A stretch of 64,000 nucleotides of DNA from Streptomyces sp. HUAS MG91 (GCF_040529335.1 NZ_CP159534.1:558001-622000), one strand, 5' to 3'. Shown: positions 35,232 to 43,875, counted from the stretch's first letter. The notes: a model not told the origin generated them from the sequence alone. Numbers and translations are program-made.

Positions 35232-36193
35232 CGCCCCTCCTCGTCCGCGTAGAAGACCCAGGACCGGGAGGTCCGGAACAGGATCAGGGTGATGACGCCG
35301 ACGGCGATCAGCAGGAGCCAGGCCATCGCCGCCGCGTAGCCCATGTGGGAGGCGGTGAAGCCGCGCTCGTACAGGTACAGCGTGTAGAAGTTCGTGGAGT
35401 CGGCGGGGCGCCCGGTGCCGTTGCTGACAACGAAGGCGGGGGTGAACACCTGGAAGGACTGGATCATCTCCAGGACCAGGTTGAAGAAGACCACCGGGGA
35501 CAGCATCGGCACGGTGACGGAGACGAACTGCCGCCGGCGGCCCGCGCCGTCGAGGGCGGCGGCCTCGTAGAGGTCGGGCGATATCTGCTGGAGTCCCGCG
35601 AGGAAGATCACCATCGGGGCGCCGAACTGCCAGGCCGTCAGGCCGACCACGACGTACATGGCGAGGTCGGGGTTGCCGACCCAGCCGCCGGTGTGGATGC
35701 CGATCGAGTCGAGCAGGTGCGGGATCGTGCCGCCGTCGTTGTAGAGGGCGCGCCACACCAGGGCGATCGACATGCTCGCGCCGAGCAGCGAGGGCGCGTA
35801 GAAGGCGGAGCGGTAGAAGGCACGGCCGCGGCCGAGGTTCTTCAGGAGCATCGCCGCGCCGAGCGCGAGGCCCAGTTTGAGCGGGACGGCGATCACGACG
35901 TACAGCAGGGTGGTGCCGACCGAGCGCCAGTAGCGGGGGTCCTCGGTGAGCATCTCGGTGTAGTTGCGCAGGCCCACCCAGTGCGGCGGGTCGAACAGGT
36001 TGTAGTCCGTGAAGGACAGGTACAGCGAGACCGCCATCGGCACGAGGGTCAGCACCACGGCGCCGATCATCCAGGGCGACAGGAACACGTAGGCGGGCCA
36101 CTGCTGTTCCCGGCGGCGGCGCCGGGCGCTCTTCGGGCGGGGATCCTCGGTCTGTTCGGTGCGCGCGGGCATGTCGGTCGACATCGTTGTCAT
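35228..36193 (-). CDS. Carbohydrate ABC transporter permease, MalF/UgpA-like
   Basis: A 321-residue permease with six membrane segments after a basic cytoplasmic N-terminus (SARRRRREQQ). The EAA loop is YEAAALDGAGRRRQFVSVTV (about 208-227). Conserved 'YVFLSPWMIGAVVLTLVPMA' forms TM1. ATGA overlaps at both ends tie it to the binding-protein gene upstream and the MalG-like gene downstream. Confidence 0.95.
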   Translation of the reverse strand: MTTMSTDMPARTEQTEDPRPKSARRRRREQQWPAYVFLSPWMIGAVVLTLVPMAVSLYLSFTDYNLFDPPHWVGLRNYTEMLTEDPRYWRSVGTTLLYVVIAVPLKLGLALGAAMLLKNLGRGRAFYRSAFYAPSLLGASMSIALVWRALYNDGGTIPHLLDSIGIHTGGWVGNPDLAMYVVVGLTAWQFGAPMVIFLAGLQQISPDLYEAAALDGAGRRRQFVSVTVPMLSPVVFFNLVLEMIQSFQVFTPAFVVSNGTGRPADSTNFYTLYLYERGFTASHMGYAAAMAWLLLIAVGVITLILFRTSRSWVFYADEEGR

Positions 36194-37518
36194 GACCTCA
36201 GCTCCCGGTTCGCCTCGTCGATGAACTCACGGGCCGCCTCGCGCGGTGAGGCCCGGTCGTACATCACGCGCTGGTAGTTGCGGTTGAAGGCGGTCTGGAT
36301 CGCGACGTCCCCGCGGGGCGGCGCGCTGGGCGGGGCGTCGACGCCGTACTTCTCCATCGTCTGTCCGTAGCGGTAGATGGCCAGTTCGGGGCCCTTGAGG
36401 GTCTTGGCGACGCGGGCGGCGATCGTGCGGTTGGGCGGGGTGGAGCGGGTGAAGCCGAGGATGTCGCCGGCCCGCTTGTCGTTGAGGAGGAAGTCGACCA
36501 GTTCGGTCGCCTCCTTCGGGTGGGAGGTGTGGGCGCCGACGCCGAGCAGCATGGACGGCTTGAAGTAGTTGCCGGCGCGGCCGTCGGTGGTCGGCACCGG
36601 CGCGAGACGCACCTGGTCGCCGAGGAGCGCCGGATACCCGGGGAAGGTGGCGTCCCAGGTGAAGTCGGCGGCGGCGAGGCCGCGTCCGATGGGCGTCCAC
36701 TCGGTGCTGTCGGCCTGCACGGTGTCCTCGGCCGCGGCGACGGCGCCGTGCCTGCGCTGGTCGTCGAAGTACGTCCAGAACGCGGTGAGGTCGTCCTCGG
36801 TGAAGCCGAGCCGGGTCTGGCTCGCGTAGAGCTTGCCGCCGCGGCCGCGCAGCCAGTCCTCGAAGACGTCCTCGTTCGTGCCGCCGTCGTTGGACCCGGC
36901 GACGTGCCGTCCGTCCGGGGACTTCAGGCCGAGCGCGGCGATCTTCTTGTTGGCCTCGGCGAACTCCTGCCAGGTCCAGTCCGGTTCGGGCGCGGGGACG
37001 CCCGCCTTCTCGTAGATCTTGGAGTCGTACGCGTAGCCGGTGATGCCGCGGCCCATCGGCATGGCGTACTGCGTGCCGCCGAAGGTGCCGGTGCGCACCA
37101 GCTCCTTGTCCATCTCGGACGTACGGATCGTGTCGTCGCCGACCGCCTTGTCGAGCGGGAGCAGGGCGTCGCCGCCCGCGTACTGGGAGATCTGTCGGTA
37201 GTCGAGCTGCGCGACGTCCGGGATGCCGCCGCCGGCCGCCTGAGTGGCGAGCTTCTGCATGTAGGCGCCGAAGTCGCCGGAGGACGTGCGCACGGTGACG
37301 CCGGGGTGTTCCTTCTCGAAGAGCCGTACGGCCCTCACGGTGCGGGCGGCCCGGTCGTCGTTGCCCCACCAGGTGAAGGTGAGCGTGACGCCGTGCGACG
37401 CGTCGCCGTTCGCGCTGGAGCAGGCGGAGAGCGTGCCGGTCAGGGCGGTGCTGAGTGCGACGGCGGCCGTGGCGAGGACGGCCCGGCGCGGCAGACGGCG
37501 GCTCGGGGGCTCGGGCAT
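36190..37518 (-). CDS. Extracellular sugar-binding lipoprotein
   Basis: A 442-residue family-1 solute-binding protein. The signal has a twin-arginine-like start (RRLPRRAVLATAAVAL) and a lipobox (TLSAC), so it is probably a Tat-exported lipoprotein. 'LTFTWWGNDDRAARTVRAV' and 'AGGGIPDVAQLDYRQISQYA' are typical of the MalE/UgpB group. It delivers a sugar of unknown identity to the two permeases encoded immediately downstream. A 250-bp gap with a hexanucleotide repeat separates it from the cupin gene. Confidence 0.94.
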   Translation of the reverse strand: MPEPPSRRLPRRAVLATAAVALSTALTGTLSACSSANGDASHGVTLTFTWWGNDDRAARTVRAVRLFEKEHPGVTVRTSSGDFGAYMQKLATQAAGGGIPDVAQLDYRQISQYAGGDALLPLDKAVGDDTIRTSEMDKELVRTGTFGGTQYAMPMGRGITGYAYDSKIYEKAGVPAPEPDWTWQEFAEANKKIAALGLKSPDGRHVAGSNDGGTNEDVFEDWLRGRGGKLYASQTRLGFTEDDLTAFWTYFDDQRRHGAVAAAEDTVQADSTEWTPIGRGLAAADFTWDATFPGYPALLGDQVRLAPVPTTDGRAGNYFKPSMLLGVGAHTSHPKEATELVDFLLNDKRAGDILGFTRSTPPNRTIAARVAKTLKGPELAIYRYGQTMEKYGVDAPPSAPPRGDVAIQTAFNRNYQRVMYDRASPREAAREFIDEANRELRS

Positions 37519-37564
37519 GGGGGCCCTCCTGGTGGGTGGCGGGGGCGGGGCGGGTGCGGATAAC

Positions 37565-37733
37565 GGCTCGGATTCGGGTTCGGGCTCGGGTACGTGGTTG
37601 GACTCCGGGTCGGGCTCGGGTTCCGGCTCGGGTGCGGGTTCGGGTACGTGGTTGGGCTCGGGTTCGCGTACGCGTTGGGCTCGGGTTCCGGCTCGGGTTC
37701 GGGCTCCGGATCGGGCTCGGGTTCCGGTTCGGG
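37565..37733. repeat. Hexanucleotide tandem repeat (GGCTCG/GGTTCG)
   Basis: About 170 bp made of imperfect 6-bp units GGCTCG, GGTTCG, GGATCG and GGTTCC, in the gap between the cupin and binding-protein genes. A 14-bp variant block GGGTACGTGGTTGG recurs 54 bp apart (37588-37601 and 37642-37655), so a nine-unit block was duplicated. In the minus-strand frame of the neighbours it would read Pro-Glu/Pro-Asn repeats, but the cupin stop codon lies before it, so it appears to be non-coding. In the transcript it could form a spacer inside the operon. Confidence 0.85.
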
Positions 37734-37768
37734 AAGGTCGGGAAGGAGCGGCGCCCGTGGGCCGTGCC

Positions 37769-38494
37769 TCAGATGCCGGGATAGACGTCGAGCCGGCCGC
37801 ACATGCCGAACCGGCCGCGTGCGGTGGGCCCGGTGGCCGTGACGGCGGCGTGCGCCAGGTGGTCGGCGCGGCCTTCGCGCAGCGCCGCCAGCTGGGATCC
37901 GGTGGCGGACGCGGCGGCCTGCGCGCCGTCGCGCCAGCGCTGCTCGAAGGCGTCGAGACGCGGGCGGATCAGCGCTGCGGCGGCCCGCTGGAACGCCTCC
38001 AGGGGCGCGAGGTCGCCCTGTTCGGTGGCCGTGCGCAGTGCGAGGAAGCGGCGGGTCGCCAGGTCCCGGCGGGCCCGCGCGACCTCCGCCTGTTCGGCCT
38101 CGGGGACGTCGCCCGGGATGCGGACGGCGTCCGCGTAGGTGTCGGGGTCGGTGAGCAGGTCCTGCGGGAGGGTCAGCACCGCGTCGCCCGCCTCGGGCAG
38201 ACCGCTGTTCTGCATCACGACGGTGATCTCCAACTCCCCGTCGTTGACGAGGCGGTGGATCGTGCCGGGGGTGAACCAGGCGACGACGCCCGCCTCCAGG
38301 GGTGTCTCCTCGTACCCGGAGAGGGTCAGGGTCTGCACCCTTCCGCGCCCGCCGGTGACCACGTACCCCTCGCTGCACGCGAGGTGGAGGTGCGGGGTGC
38401 CGCCGCCGGGCAGGCCCTCGACGGTCGGCCAGTCGTAGACCTTCAGCCGGGAGACACCGACCGCCCCGGGGAAGCCGTCGTACGCGGCGCTCAT
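37769..38494 (-). CDS. Cupin-domain protein
   Basis: A 241-residue protein with a cupin barrel at about residues 15-110. Motif 1 is THLHLACSEGYVVTGGRG-like (PHLHLACSEGYVVTGG) and motif 2 is FTPGTIHRLVNDG, giving a His/Glu/His metal site. The C-terminal half is helical. It lies between the PmoA-like gene (stop and start share TGATG) and the binding-protein gene. Proteins of this kind sit in sugar-catabolic operons as epimerases, isomerases or sugar sensors; the activity here is not known. Confidence 0.85.
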   Translation of the reverse strand: MSAAYDGFPGAVGVSRLKVYDWPTVEGLPGGGTPHLHLACSEGYVVTGGRGRVQTLTLSGYEETPLEAGVVAWFTPGTIHRLVNDGELEITVVMQNSGLPEAGDAVLTLPQDLLTDPDTYADAVRIPGDVPEAEQAEVARARRDLATRRFLALRTATEQGDLAPLEAFQRAAAALIRPRLDAFEQRWRDGAQAAASATGSQLAALREGRADHLAHAAVTATGPTARGRFGMCGRLDVYPGI

Positions 38495-39414
38495 CACGCG
38501 GCCCCCTCGACCTGCGCGGCGACCCGCTCGCGGTCCCAGGCGCCGTCGGCGACGGTGACCCGGTAGGAGCGGGTGAGCGTGTCGCCGGGGGCGAGGACCA
38601 GCTCGTCGTGGAACGCCCAGGAGGGGGCGACCGCCGCGAACGGGTCGCTGCGCACGAACCAGTGCGCCGGGTGCGTCCCCTTCTCGCCCGCGTGGTCGTT
38701 GGCCGCCGCGTGCTCGAAGACCAGCGTCGCGTGCCCGTCGCGCCCGTCGTGCTCACCGACGTACGCCAGCCAGGAGGCCTGCGTGCCCATCAGCTCGCCG
38801 CCGTCCGCCTCGGCGCTGAACACTCGGCCGTCGCGGAAGGCGCGGGGGCCGCGCCAGAACAGGCCGGTGTACCCGGCGGCGGGTCGGCCGTGGGTGGTGG
38901 GGCTGCCGAAGCGCAGCGGTTCGGCACGGCGGTTGGTGACGGCGGAGGTCCAGGTCAGCGACCAGCTGCCGGCCGCCGCGTCGAGGTGCGACACCTCCAG
39001 TCGGCGCTCCTCGTCGGCCCACAGCTCGCCGTCGTACGGGTGCCAGGTGAGGCGTTCGGCGATGACGGCCCGGTCGCCGGTGGCGGAGACCTCGTCGAAG
39101 GAGACGTGCGCCATCGAGCCGATCTTCTCGGGCAGCGGGAGGTAGCCCTCGCCGTGGACGTAGGTGTTGCCGCCCCACAGGTTCTGGCCCGACAGGTGGG
39201 AGGCGGTGAGCTGGAGCCCCTTGTGCCAGCGGTGGTCGTTGGGGCGGTAGTCGGTGACCACGGCGCCGGACAGGGTGCGGATCGGGTGGAGGTAGGGCTT
39301 GGGTGCTTCCCAGGCGGCTTCCGGGCGGTACACGTAGGCGAACAGCTCGGTGCCGGTGGGTTCGTGGGCCACGGTGATGCGGTCGCCGTGGGCGTGCGTG
39401 AGTGCGAGCGTCAT
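38494..39414 (-). CDS. PmoA-like (DUF6807) protein of a sugar operon
   Basis: A 306-residue beta-rich protein of the so-called PmoA family. Recognisable segments are 'PYLHPIRTLSGAVVTDYRPNDHRWHKGLQL' in part (LHPIRTLSGAVVTDYRPNDH) and 'NLWGGNTYVHGEGY', with several conserved His residues. Despite the name it has no relation to methane monooxygenase; members are common beside Gfo/Idh/MocA dehydrogenases and sugar importers. Its stop codon overlaps the cupin start (TGATG), and its ATG overlaps the dehydrogenase stop. The role is probably in modification or sensing of an unusual sugar. Confidence 0.85.
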   Translation of the reverse strand: MTLALTHAHGDRITVAHEPTGTELFAYVYRPEAAWEAPKPYLHPIRTLSGAVVTDYRPNDHRWHKGLQLTASHLSGQNLWGGNTYVHGEGYLPLPEKIGSMAHVSFDEVSATGDRAVIAERLTWHPYDGELWADEERRLEVSHLDAAAGSWSLTWTSAVTNRRAEPLRFGSPTTHGRPAAGYTGLFWRGPRAFRDGRVFSAEADGGELMGTQASWLAYVGEHDGRDGHATLVFEHAAANDHAGEKGTHPAHWFVRSDPFAAVAPSWAFHDELVLAPGDTLTRSYRVTVADGAWDRERVAAQVEGAA

Positions 39415-40589
39415 GCCTGGGCCTCTTCCGTGGGGGCGTCGTTCGTGGGGGCGTTGTCCGTGGCGGCGTCGGCGGGTGCCCAGCCGGGGGCGTCGCCGTG
39501 CAGGGCGGTGTAGAAGGGGTCGCCGGGGCCGATGTCACCGGCGCGGACCGTGGTGTCGGTGAACGCGGACTTGTACAGGGCGGTGATGAACTCCAGCGTG
39601 CGGCGGCCGCCCTCGCCGCTGGTCGGGTGGCGCCGGCCGGCCCTGATGTCGGCCGCCAGGGCGCGGAGTTGGGCCAGGTGCGAGCTGGGCTCGTCGGCGC
39701 CGAAGTCCTGCCAGGCCGCCGCCTCCTCGTCGCCGACGCCGGGGGCGGGGGTGATGCGCCAGTCCGCGTTGCGGTACCCGTACAGGTGGGTGAGTTCGAT
39801 CGTCGCGCGCTCGCAGTCGATCCGGATGCGGCTGACCTCGTCCGGGCTGAGCACGCTGTTGACGACCGTGGCGACGGCGCCGTCGGCGAAGCGGACCTGG
39901 GCGGTCGAGACGTCCTCGGTCTCCACGTCGTGCACGAGCCGCGCCGCCATGCCGCGCACCTCGGACCAGGGGCCCATCAGGTCGAGCAGCAGGTCGGTCT
40001 GGTGGATGCCGTGCCCCATGGCCGGGCCGCCGCCCTCGGTGGCCCACCGGCCGCGCCAGGGCACCGCGTAGTAGGCGGTGTCCCGGTACCAGGTGGTCTG
40101 GCAGTGCGCCACGAGCGGCTGTCCGAAGGCGCCTTCGCGCAGCAGCCGGCGCACGTGCGCCGCGCCGGAGCCGAAGCGGTGCTGGAAGACGATCGAGGCG
40201 TACGGCGCGCTGTCGGCGCCCGCCTCGACCGCCTCGACGGCGTCGTAGTCCGCCAGCGAGGGGCACGGCGGCTTCTCGCACCACACCCACGCGCCGGCCT
40301 TCAGCGCGGCCACGGACTGCTCGCGGTGCACGGCCGGCGGGGTGCACAGCACCACGAGGTCGGGACGGACCTCGGCGAGCATCGCGTCGAGATCCGTCGA
40401 CGCGTACGGGATCGCGAACTCCTCGGCCAGGGTGCGCACCGCCGCGCCGTCGACGTCGACGGCGGCCACGATCTCCGTCTCGCCCTCCTCGGCGAGCGTG
40501 CGCAGCGCGGGCAGGTGGCTGCCGCGGGCGATCCCGCCGGCGCCGACCACGGCCGTGCGCAGCGGAGTCTTCGGACCTTGCGGGGACAT
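39411..40589 (-). CDS. Gfo/Idh/MocA-family sugar dehydrogenase
   Basis: A 392-residue NAD(P)-dependent oxidoreductase. The Rossmann motif is TAVVGAGGIARGSHLPAL (about 10-27), the active-site Lys lies in WVWCEKPPCPSLADYDA (the EKP motif, about 103), and the substrate-binding His is in MGHGIHQTDLLLDLMG. It oxidises a sugar or cyclitol. First gene of the run dehydrogenase - PmoA-like - cupin - importer. ATG 40589 has GAGAGGG upstream; an open frame extends 33 codons further through the operator region and is not used. The C-terminal 25 residues are Ala/Thr-rich and variable. Confidence 0.92.
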   Translation of the reverse strand: MSPQGPKTPLRTAVVGAGGIARGSHLPALRTLAEEGETEIVAAVDVDGAAVRTLAEEFAIPYASTDLDAMLAEVRPDLVVLCTPPAVHREQSVAALKAGAWVWCEKPPCPSLADYDAVEAVEAGADSAPYASIVFQHRFGSGAAHVRRLLREGAFGQPLVAHCQTTWYRDTAYYAVPWRGRWATEGGGPAMGHGIHQTDLLLDLMGPWSEVRGMAARLVHDVETEDVSTAQVRFADGAVATVVNSVLSPDEVSRIRIDCERATIELTHLYGYRNADWRITPAPGVGDEEAAAWQDFGADEPSSHLAQLRALAADIRAGRRHPTSGEGGRRTLEFITALYKSAFTDTTVRAGDIGPGDPFYTALHGDAPGWAPADAATDNAPTNDAPTEEAQA

Positions 40590-40645
40590 GACGGACCCTC
40601 TCGTCGGACAGGCGGGGGGAATGAACGCGGGCGAGCGACCCGACA

Positions 40646-40682
40646 GCAAGCGCTTGCCATCTCTGCGTTCCAACGTTGTAAC
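40646..40682. promoter_or_regulatory. Two LacI-type operators between the dehydrogenase operon and lacI-like gene
   Basis: GCAAGCGCTTGC (40646-40657) is a perfect 12-bp palindrome. GTTCCAACGTTGTAAC (40667-40682) is a second one with a CAACGTTG core and GTT/AAC outer arms. Their centres are about 23 bp apart, suitable for paired binding. The second shares its core with the operator before the discoidin-domain gene at 33594. Confidence 0.7.
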
Positions 40683-40800
40683 CGCCATGTCTCCACAGGG
40701 TCAACCCTCCGGACGGAATCGACTTCACGCCACCGCCGCACCGTCACAACTCCCCTGTGAGCATGCATAATCTGGAAAACTCCAGGAAGGGGACGGGTTT

Positions 40801-41844
40801 GTGCGAGCAGTGACACTCAAGGACGTGGCGGAACTCGCGGGAGTCTCCATCAAGACGGCTTCCAACGTTGTACGCGAGGCACCGAAGGTGGCTCCGGCGA
40901 CGCGGGAGCGGGTACTGCGGGCCGTCCGCGACCTGGGGTACCGCCCCAACCCCTCGGCCCGACGGCTGCGCACCGGGCGCAGCGGGCTGATCGCGCTGGC
41001 CGTGCCGCAGCTGACGACGCCCTACTTCGCCGAACTCGCCCACCACGTACGTACCGAGGCGACGGCGCTCGGCCTGACCGTCCTCATCGAGGAGACGCTC
41101 GGGGATCCGGCGGAGGAGCTGCGCCTCGCCACGGGAGTGAGCGCGTCACTGCTCGACGGCGTGATCCTGTCACCGCTGCACGTCTCGGCGACCGAACTGG
41201 CCCCGGTGGCCAGCGAGGTGCCCCTGGTCCTGCTCGGTGAGCGCAGCTACGAGGCCGAGCGCGTCGGCGCGGACCACGTCCTGATCGACAACGCGGGCGC
41301 CGCCCGGGACGCGACGGCCCATCTGGCCGGTCTGGGCCGCACCCGGATCGCCGTGATCGGCGTGGACCGCAAGGGATCGGCGACGAGCCGCCAGCGCCTG
41401 ACGGGCTATCAGACGGCGCTGCACGAGGCCGGCCTGTCCTTCGATCCCCGGCTGGCGCCCACGATCGGCGAGTTCGACCGGCCCAACGGCCTCGCCGCGA
41501 TGCGCGCCCTGCTCGCGCTGCCGCCCGCCGCCCGCCCCGACGCCGTCTTCTGCTTCAGCGACACCCTCGCCATCGGCGCTCAACGCGGCGCTTTCGAGGC
41601 GGGGTTGAGGATTCCGGAGGACATCGCCCTGGCCGGTGTCGACGGATCGCAGGAGGCCGCGTACTGCACTCCGTCCCTGACCTCCGTCGTCCCCGACAAG
41701 GCGGCCATCGCCTCCTTGGCCGTGCGGTGTCTCGCCGCCCGGATCAAGGCCGAGGAACCGCTCCCGTTCGAGGTCCACACAGCCCCGCACGCGCTCCTGG
41801 CGCGCGAATCGACGCTGGGCGGCCGTACGGAGGTGAAGCTGTAG
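40801..41844 (+). CDS. LacI-family transcriptional regulator
   Basis: A 347-residue repressor. The HTH and hinge are at residues 1-60 (TLKDVAELAGVSIKTASNVV, then YRPNPSARRLRTGRSG), followed by a periplasmic-binding-like sugar domain ending with 'DIALAGVDGSQEAAYCTPSL'. GTG 40801 has GGAAGGGG upstream. It is divergent from the dehydrogenase operon with palindromic operators between, and so is the likely local regulator of the sugar locus. Its leader contains a CTGGA/TCCAG inverted repeat (40772-40785) beside a CATAAT -10. Confidence 0.94.
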   Translation: MRAVTLKDVAELAGVSIKTASNVVREAPKVAPATRERVLRAVRDLGYRPNPSARRLRTGRSGLIALAVPQLTTPYFAELAHHVRTEATALGLTVLIEETLGDPAEELRLATGVSASLLDGVILSPLHVSATELAPVASEVPLVLLGERSYEAERVGADHVLIDNAGAARDATAHLAGLGRTRIAVIGVDRKGSATSRQRLTGYQTALHEAGLSFDPRLAPTIGEFDRPNGLAAMRALLALPPAARPDAVFCFSDTLAIGAQRGAFEAGLRIPEDIALAGVDGSQEAAYCTPSLTSVVPDKAAIASLAVRCLAARIKAEEPLPFEVHTAPHALLARESTLGGRTEVKL

Positions 41845-41888
41845 CGACTCCACCTCTCTCCTCCATCCCTCTTCCTTTTCTCGTCTGC

Positions 41889-41931
41889 TTGACGACATGC
41901 GACTCCCCATTTAAAGTCAGAGTGACTCTAA
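41889..41931 (+). promoter_or_regulatory. Promoter with 21-bp operator for the SPFH operon
   Basis: A -35 TTGACG (41889-41894) and -10 TAAAGT (41912-41917) are 17 bp apart. The -10 lies within a near-perfect palindrome at 41911-41931: left arm TTAAAGTCA, right arm TGACTCTAA, separated by GAG, with one mismatched pair. AGGGGAGGG follows as ribosome site for the ATG at 41947. Confidence 0.7.
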
Positions 41932-41946
41932 GGGGAGGGCTTCGTC

Positions 41947-42957
41947 ATGGCAGACATCACCAAGCGGTTCGGCTGGCGCCACCTGCGTTCCGCACCCACC
42001 GCCCACGTACGCCACCACCGCTCGGGGCAGCTGGCCCATGACGGTGCCGGCCTGAGCTTCTGGTTCCGCCCGCTGTCCGCCGCCATCTCCGAAGTTCCGG
42101 TGGACGACCGTGAGTTGGCGATGACGTTCCACGCCAGAACCGCCGACTTCCAGGACGTGGCGGTGCAGGCCACGGTGACGTACCGGATCGGGGACCCCGC
42201 GGTCGCGGCCGAGCACCTGGACTTCTCCATCGACCCCGACTCCGGCATCTGGCGCGGCGCCCCGCTGGAACAGCTGGCGACGCTCCTGACGGAGACCGCG
42301 CAGCAGCACGCGCTCGACGTGCTGGTCCGCACCACGCTGGCGTCCGCGCTCGCCGACGGGGTGCCCGCGGTCCGTGAGGCCGTCGCGACGGGACTGCGCG
42401 AGGAACCGCGGCTGCCCGCCACCGGCATCTCCGTGGTCGCGGTGCGGGTGATGGCGCTGCGTCCCGAGCCCGAGGTGGAGCGCGCGCTGCGCACCCCGGC
42501 CCGCGAGCGCATCCAGCAGGAGGCGGACAAGGCGACGTACGAACGGCGCGCGGTCGCCGTCGAACGGGAACGCACCATCGCGGAGAACGAGCTGGCCAGT
42601 CAGATCGAACTGGCCCGCAGGGAGGAGCAGTTGGTCGAGCAGCGCGGTGCCAACACCCGGCGGGAGGCCGAGGAGCAGGCGGCCGCCGACGCCGTACGCG
42701 TCCAGGCCGAGGCCGACCGCAGGATCCGCCTGGCCCGCGCGGAGGCGGAGGCCGCCCGCGAGGCCGGTGAGGCGCGGGCCCAGGCGCAGGCCGCCTGGCT
42801 GCGGGTGCACGGCGAGACGGACGTCGCGACGCTGCGCGCGCTGACCGGCACGCGGCTGGCCGAGAACCTGCCGCGGATCGAGAGCGTGACCGTCTCCCCC
42901 GATGTGCTCACCGGTCTCCTCGCGCGGTTCGGCGCGGACGGCGGGCAGTCGGAATGA
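41947..42957 (+). CDS. SPFH/Band-7 domain protein (flotillin-like, soluble)
   Basis: A 336-residue protein with an SPFH core (about 20-190: 'ARTADFQDVAVQATVTYRIGDP', 'LASALADGVPAVREAVATGLRE') followed by a long Ala/Glu/Arg coiled-coil (about 190-300) as in flotillins and stomatins. It has no clear membrane hairpin, so it may attach peripherally. It starts a two-gene operon with an NAD-kinase-like gene (ATGA overlap), under a promoter with its own 21-bp operator. Flotillin-like proteins organise membrane domains or respond to envelope stress; the role in this pair is unknown. Confidence 0.88.
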   Translation: MADITKRFGWRHLRSAPTAHVRHHRSGQLAHDGAGLSFWFRPLSAAISEVPVDDRELAMTFHARTADFQDVAVQATVTYRIGDPAVAAEHLDFSIDPDSGIWRGAPLEQLATLLTETAQQHALDVLVRTTLASALADGVPAVREAVATGLREEPRLPATGISVVAVRVMALRPEPEVERALRTPARERIQQEADKATYERRAVAVERERTIAENELASQIELARREEQLVEQRGANTRREAEEQAAADAVRVQAEADRRIRLARAEAEAAREAGEARAQAQAAWLRVHGETDVATLRALTGTRLAENLPRIESVTVSPDVLTGLLARFGADGGQSE

Positions 42958-43853
42958 GCCTCGCGCCCCGGGCCGTCCTGGTCCATCGCACCAGCGAGTA
43001 CGAGGAGTTGGTGGCGCACCACGGGACACACGGGCAGGCGGCGTTCTTCCTCTCGTCCCGAGGCCGTGACATCGCGGAGGTGGCGGAGCGGCACCGGCGG
43101 GCGCAGCGCGCGCTGACCGAGGCGGCCGCCGCCGTGCCGCTGAGCTGGCGGCGGGCGCAGGTGGAGCGCGCGGATCTGGACCGGTTCCTGTTCGCGCCGC
43201 AGGACGTGGTGGTCGTGGTCGGACAGGACGGGCTGGTGGCGAACGTCGCCCAGTACGTCGGCGACCGGCCGGTCATCGGCGTCGACACGGACCCGGGGCG
43301 CAATCCGGGGGTGCTGGTGCGCCACCGCTCGGCGGACGTCGCCCGGCTGCTGCCCGCCGCGCTGGACGAGGGGCGCGGCGTCGACGAGCTGACCATGGTG
43401 GAGGCGGTCACCGACGACGCGCAGCGGCTGGTGGCGCTCAACGAGATCTATGTCGGTGCGGCCGGCCACCGCACCGCCCGGTACCGCCTGGGCTTCGACG
43501 ACGACAGGGGTGTCGTCGAGGCCCAGGCCTCCTCGGGGGTGCTCATCGGTACGGGGACGGGGGCGACGGGGTGGATCCGGTCGGTGTGGCAGGAGCGCGG
43601 CGGGGCCGGGGCGCTGCCCCGGCCGACGGACGACCGGCTGCTGTGGTTCGTCCGCGAGGCGTGGCCGTCGCCGGTCACCGGAACACGGCTGAGCGCGGGG
43701 GAACTGACCGCGCGGGCCCGGCTGTCGCTGACCGTGGAGTCGGAGCGGCTGGTGGCCTTCGGCGACGGCATGGAGGCCGACGCGGTCGAGCTGACCTGGG
43801 GGCAGACGGTGCGGGTCGGGGTGTGTGCCGAGCGGCTGCGGCTCGTCGGCTGA
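42954..43853 (+). CDS. NAD(P) kinase-like protein
   Basis: A 299-residue protein of the NAD kinase/diacylglycerol kinase superfamily. Landmarks are VVVVGQDGLVANVAQYVGDRP in part (VGQDGLVANVAQY, in place of GGDG), the NE motif 'LNEIYVGAAGHRTARYRLGF' and the glycine-rich nucleotide loop 'SSGVLIGTGTGATGW'. The first Gly of GGDG is replaced by Gln, but the Asp is kept, so catalysis is possible. It may phosphorylate NAD or another diphosphate-linked substrate. Its ATG overlaps the SPFH stop (ATGA), implying stoichiometric, coupled translation. Confidence 0.8.
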   Translation: MSLAPRAVLVHRTSEYEELVAHHGTHGQAAFFLSSRGRDIAEVAERHRRAQRALTEAAAAVPLSWRRAQVERADLDRFLFAPQDVVVVVGQDGLVANVAQYVGDRPVIGVDTDPGRNPGVLVRHRSADVARLLPAALDEGRGVDELTMVEAVTDDAQRLVALNEIYVGAAGHRTARYRLGFDDDRGVVEAQASSGVLIGTGTGATGWIRSVWQERGGAGALPRPTDDRLLWFVREAWPSPVTGTRLSAGELTARARLSLTVESERLVAFGDGMEADAVELTWGQTVRVGVCAERLRLVG

Positions 43854-43875
43854 GCGCACCGCCCGCCCACGGGGC

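Noticed and set aside
37286..38566. Plus-strand ORF rich in Ser-Gly repeats across the hexanucleotide tract
   Set aside because: Antisense to the binding-protein and cupin genes. The Ser-Gly repeat merely reflects the 6-bp DNA repeat.
40863..40870. Third CAACGTTG site inside the lacI-like gene
   Set aside because: It encodes the conserved 'SNVV' of the HTH, a sequence set by the protein. Operator function is possible but not supported.
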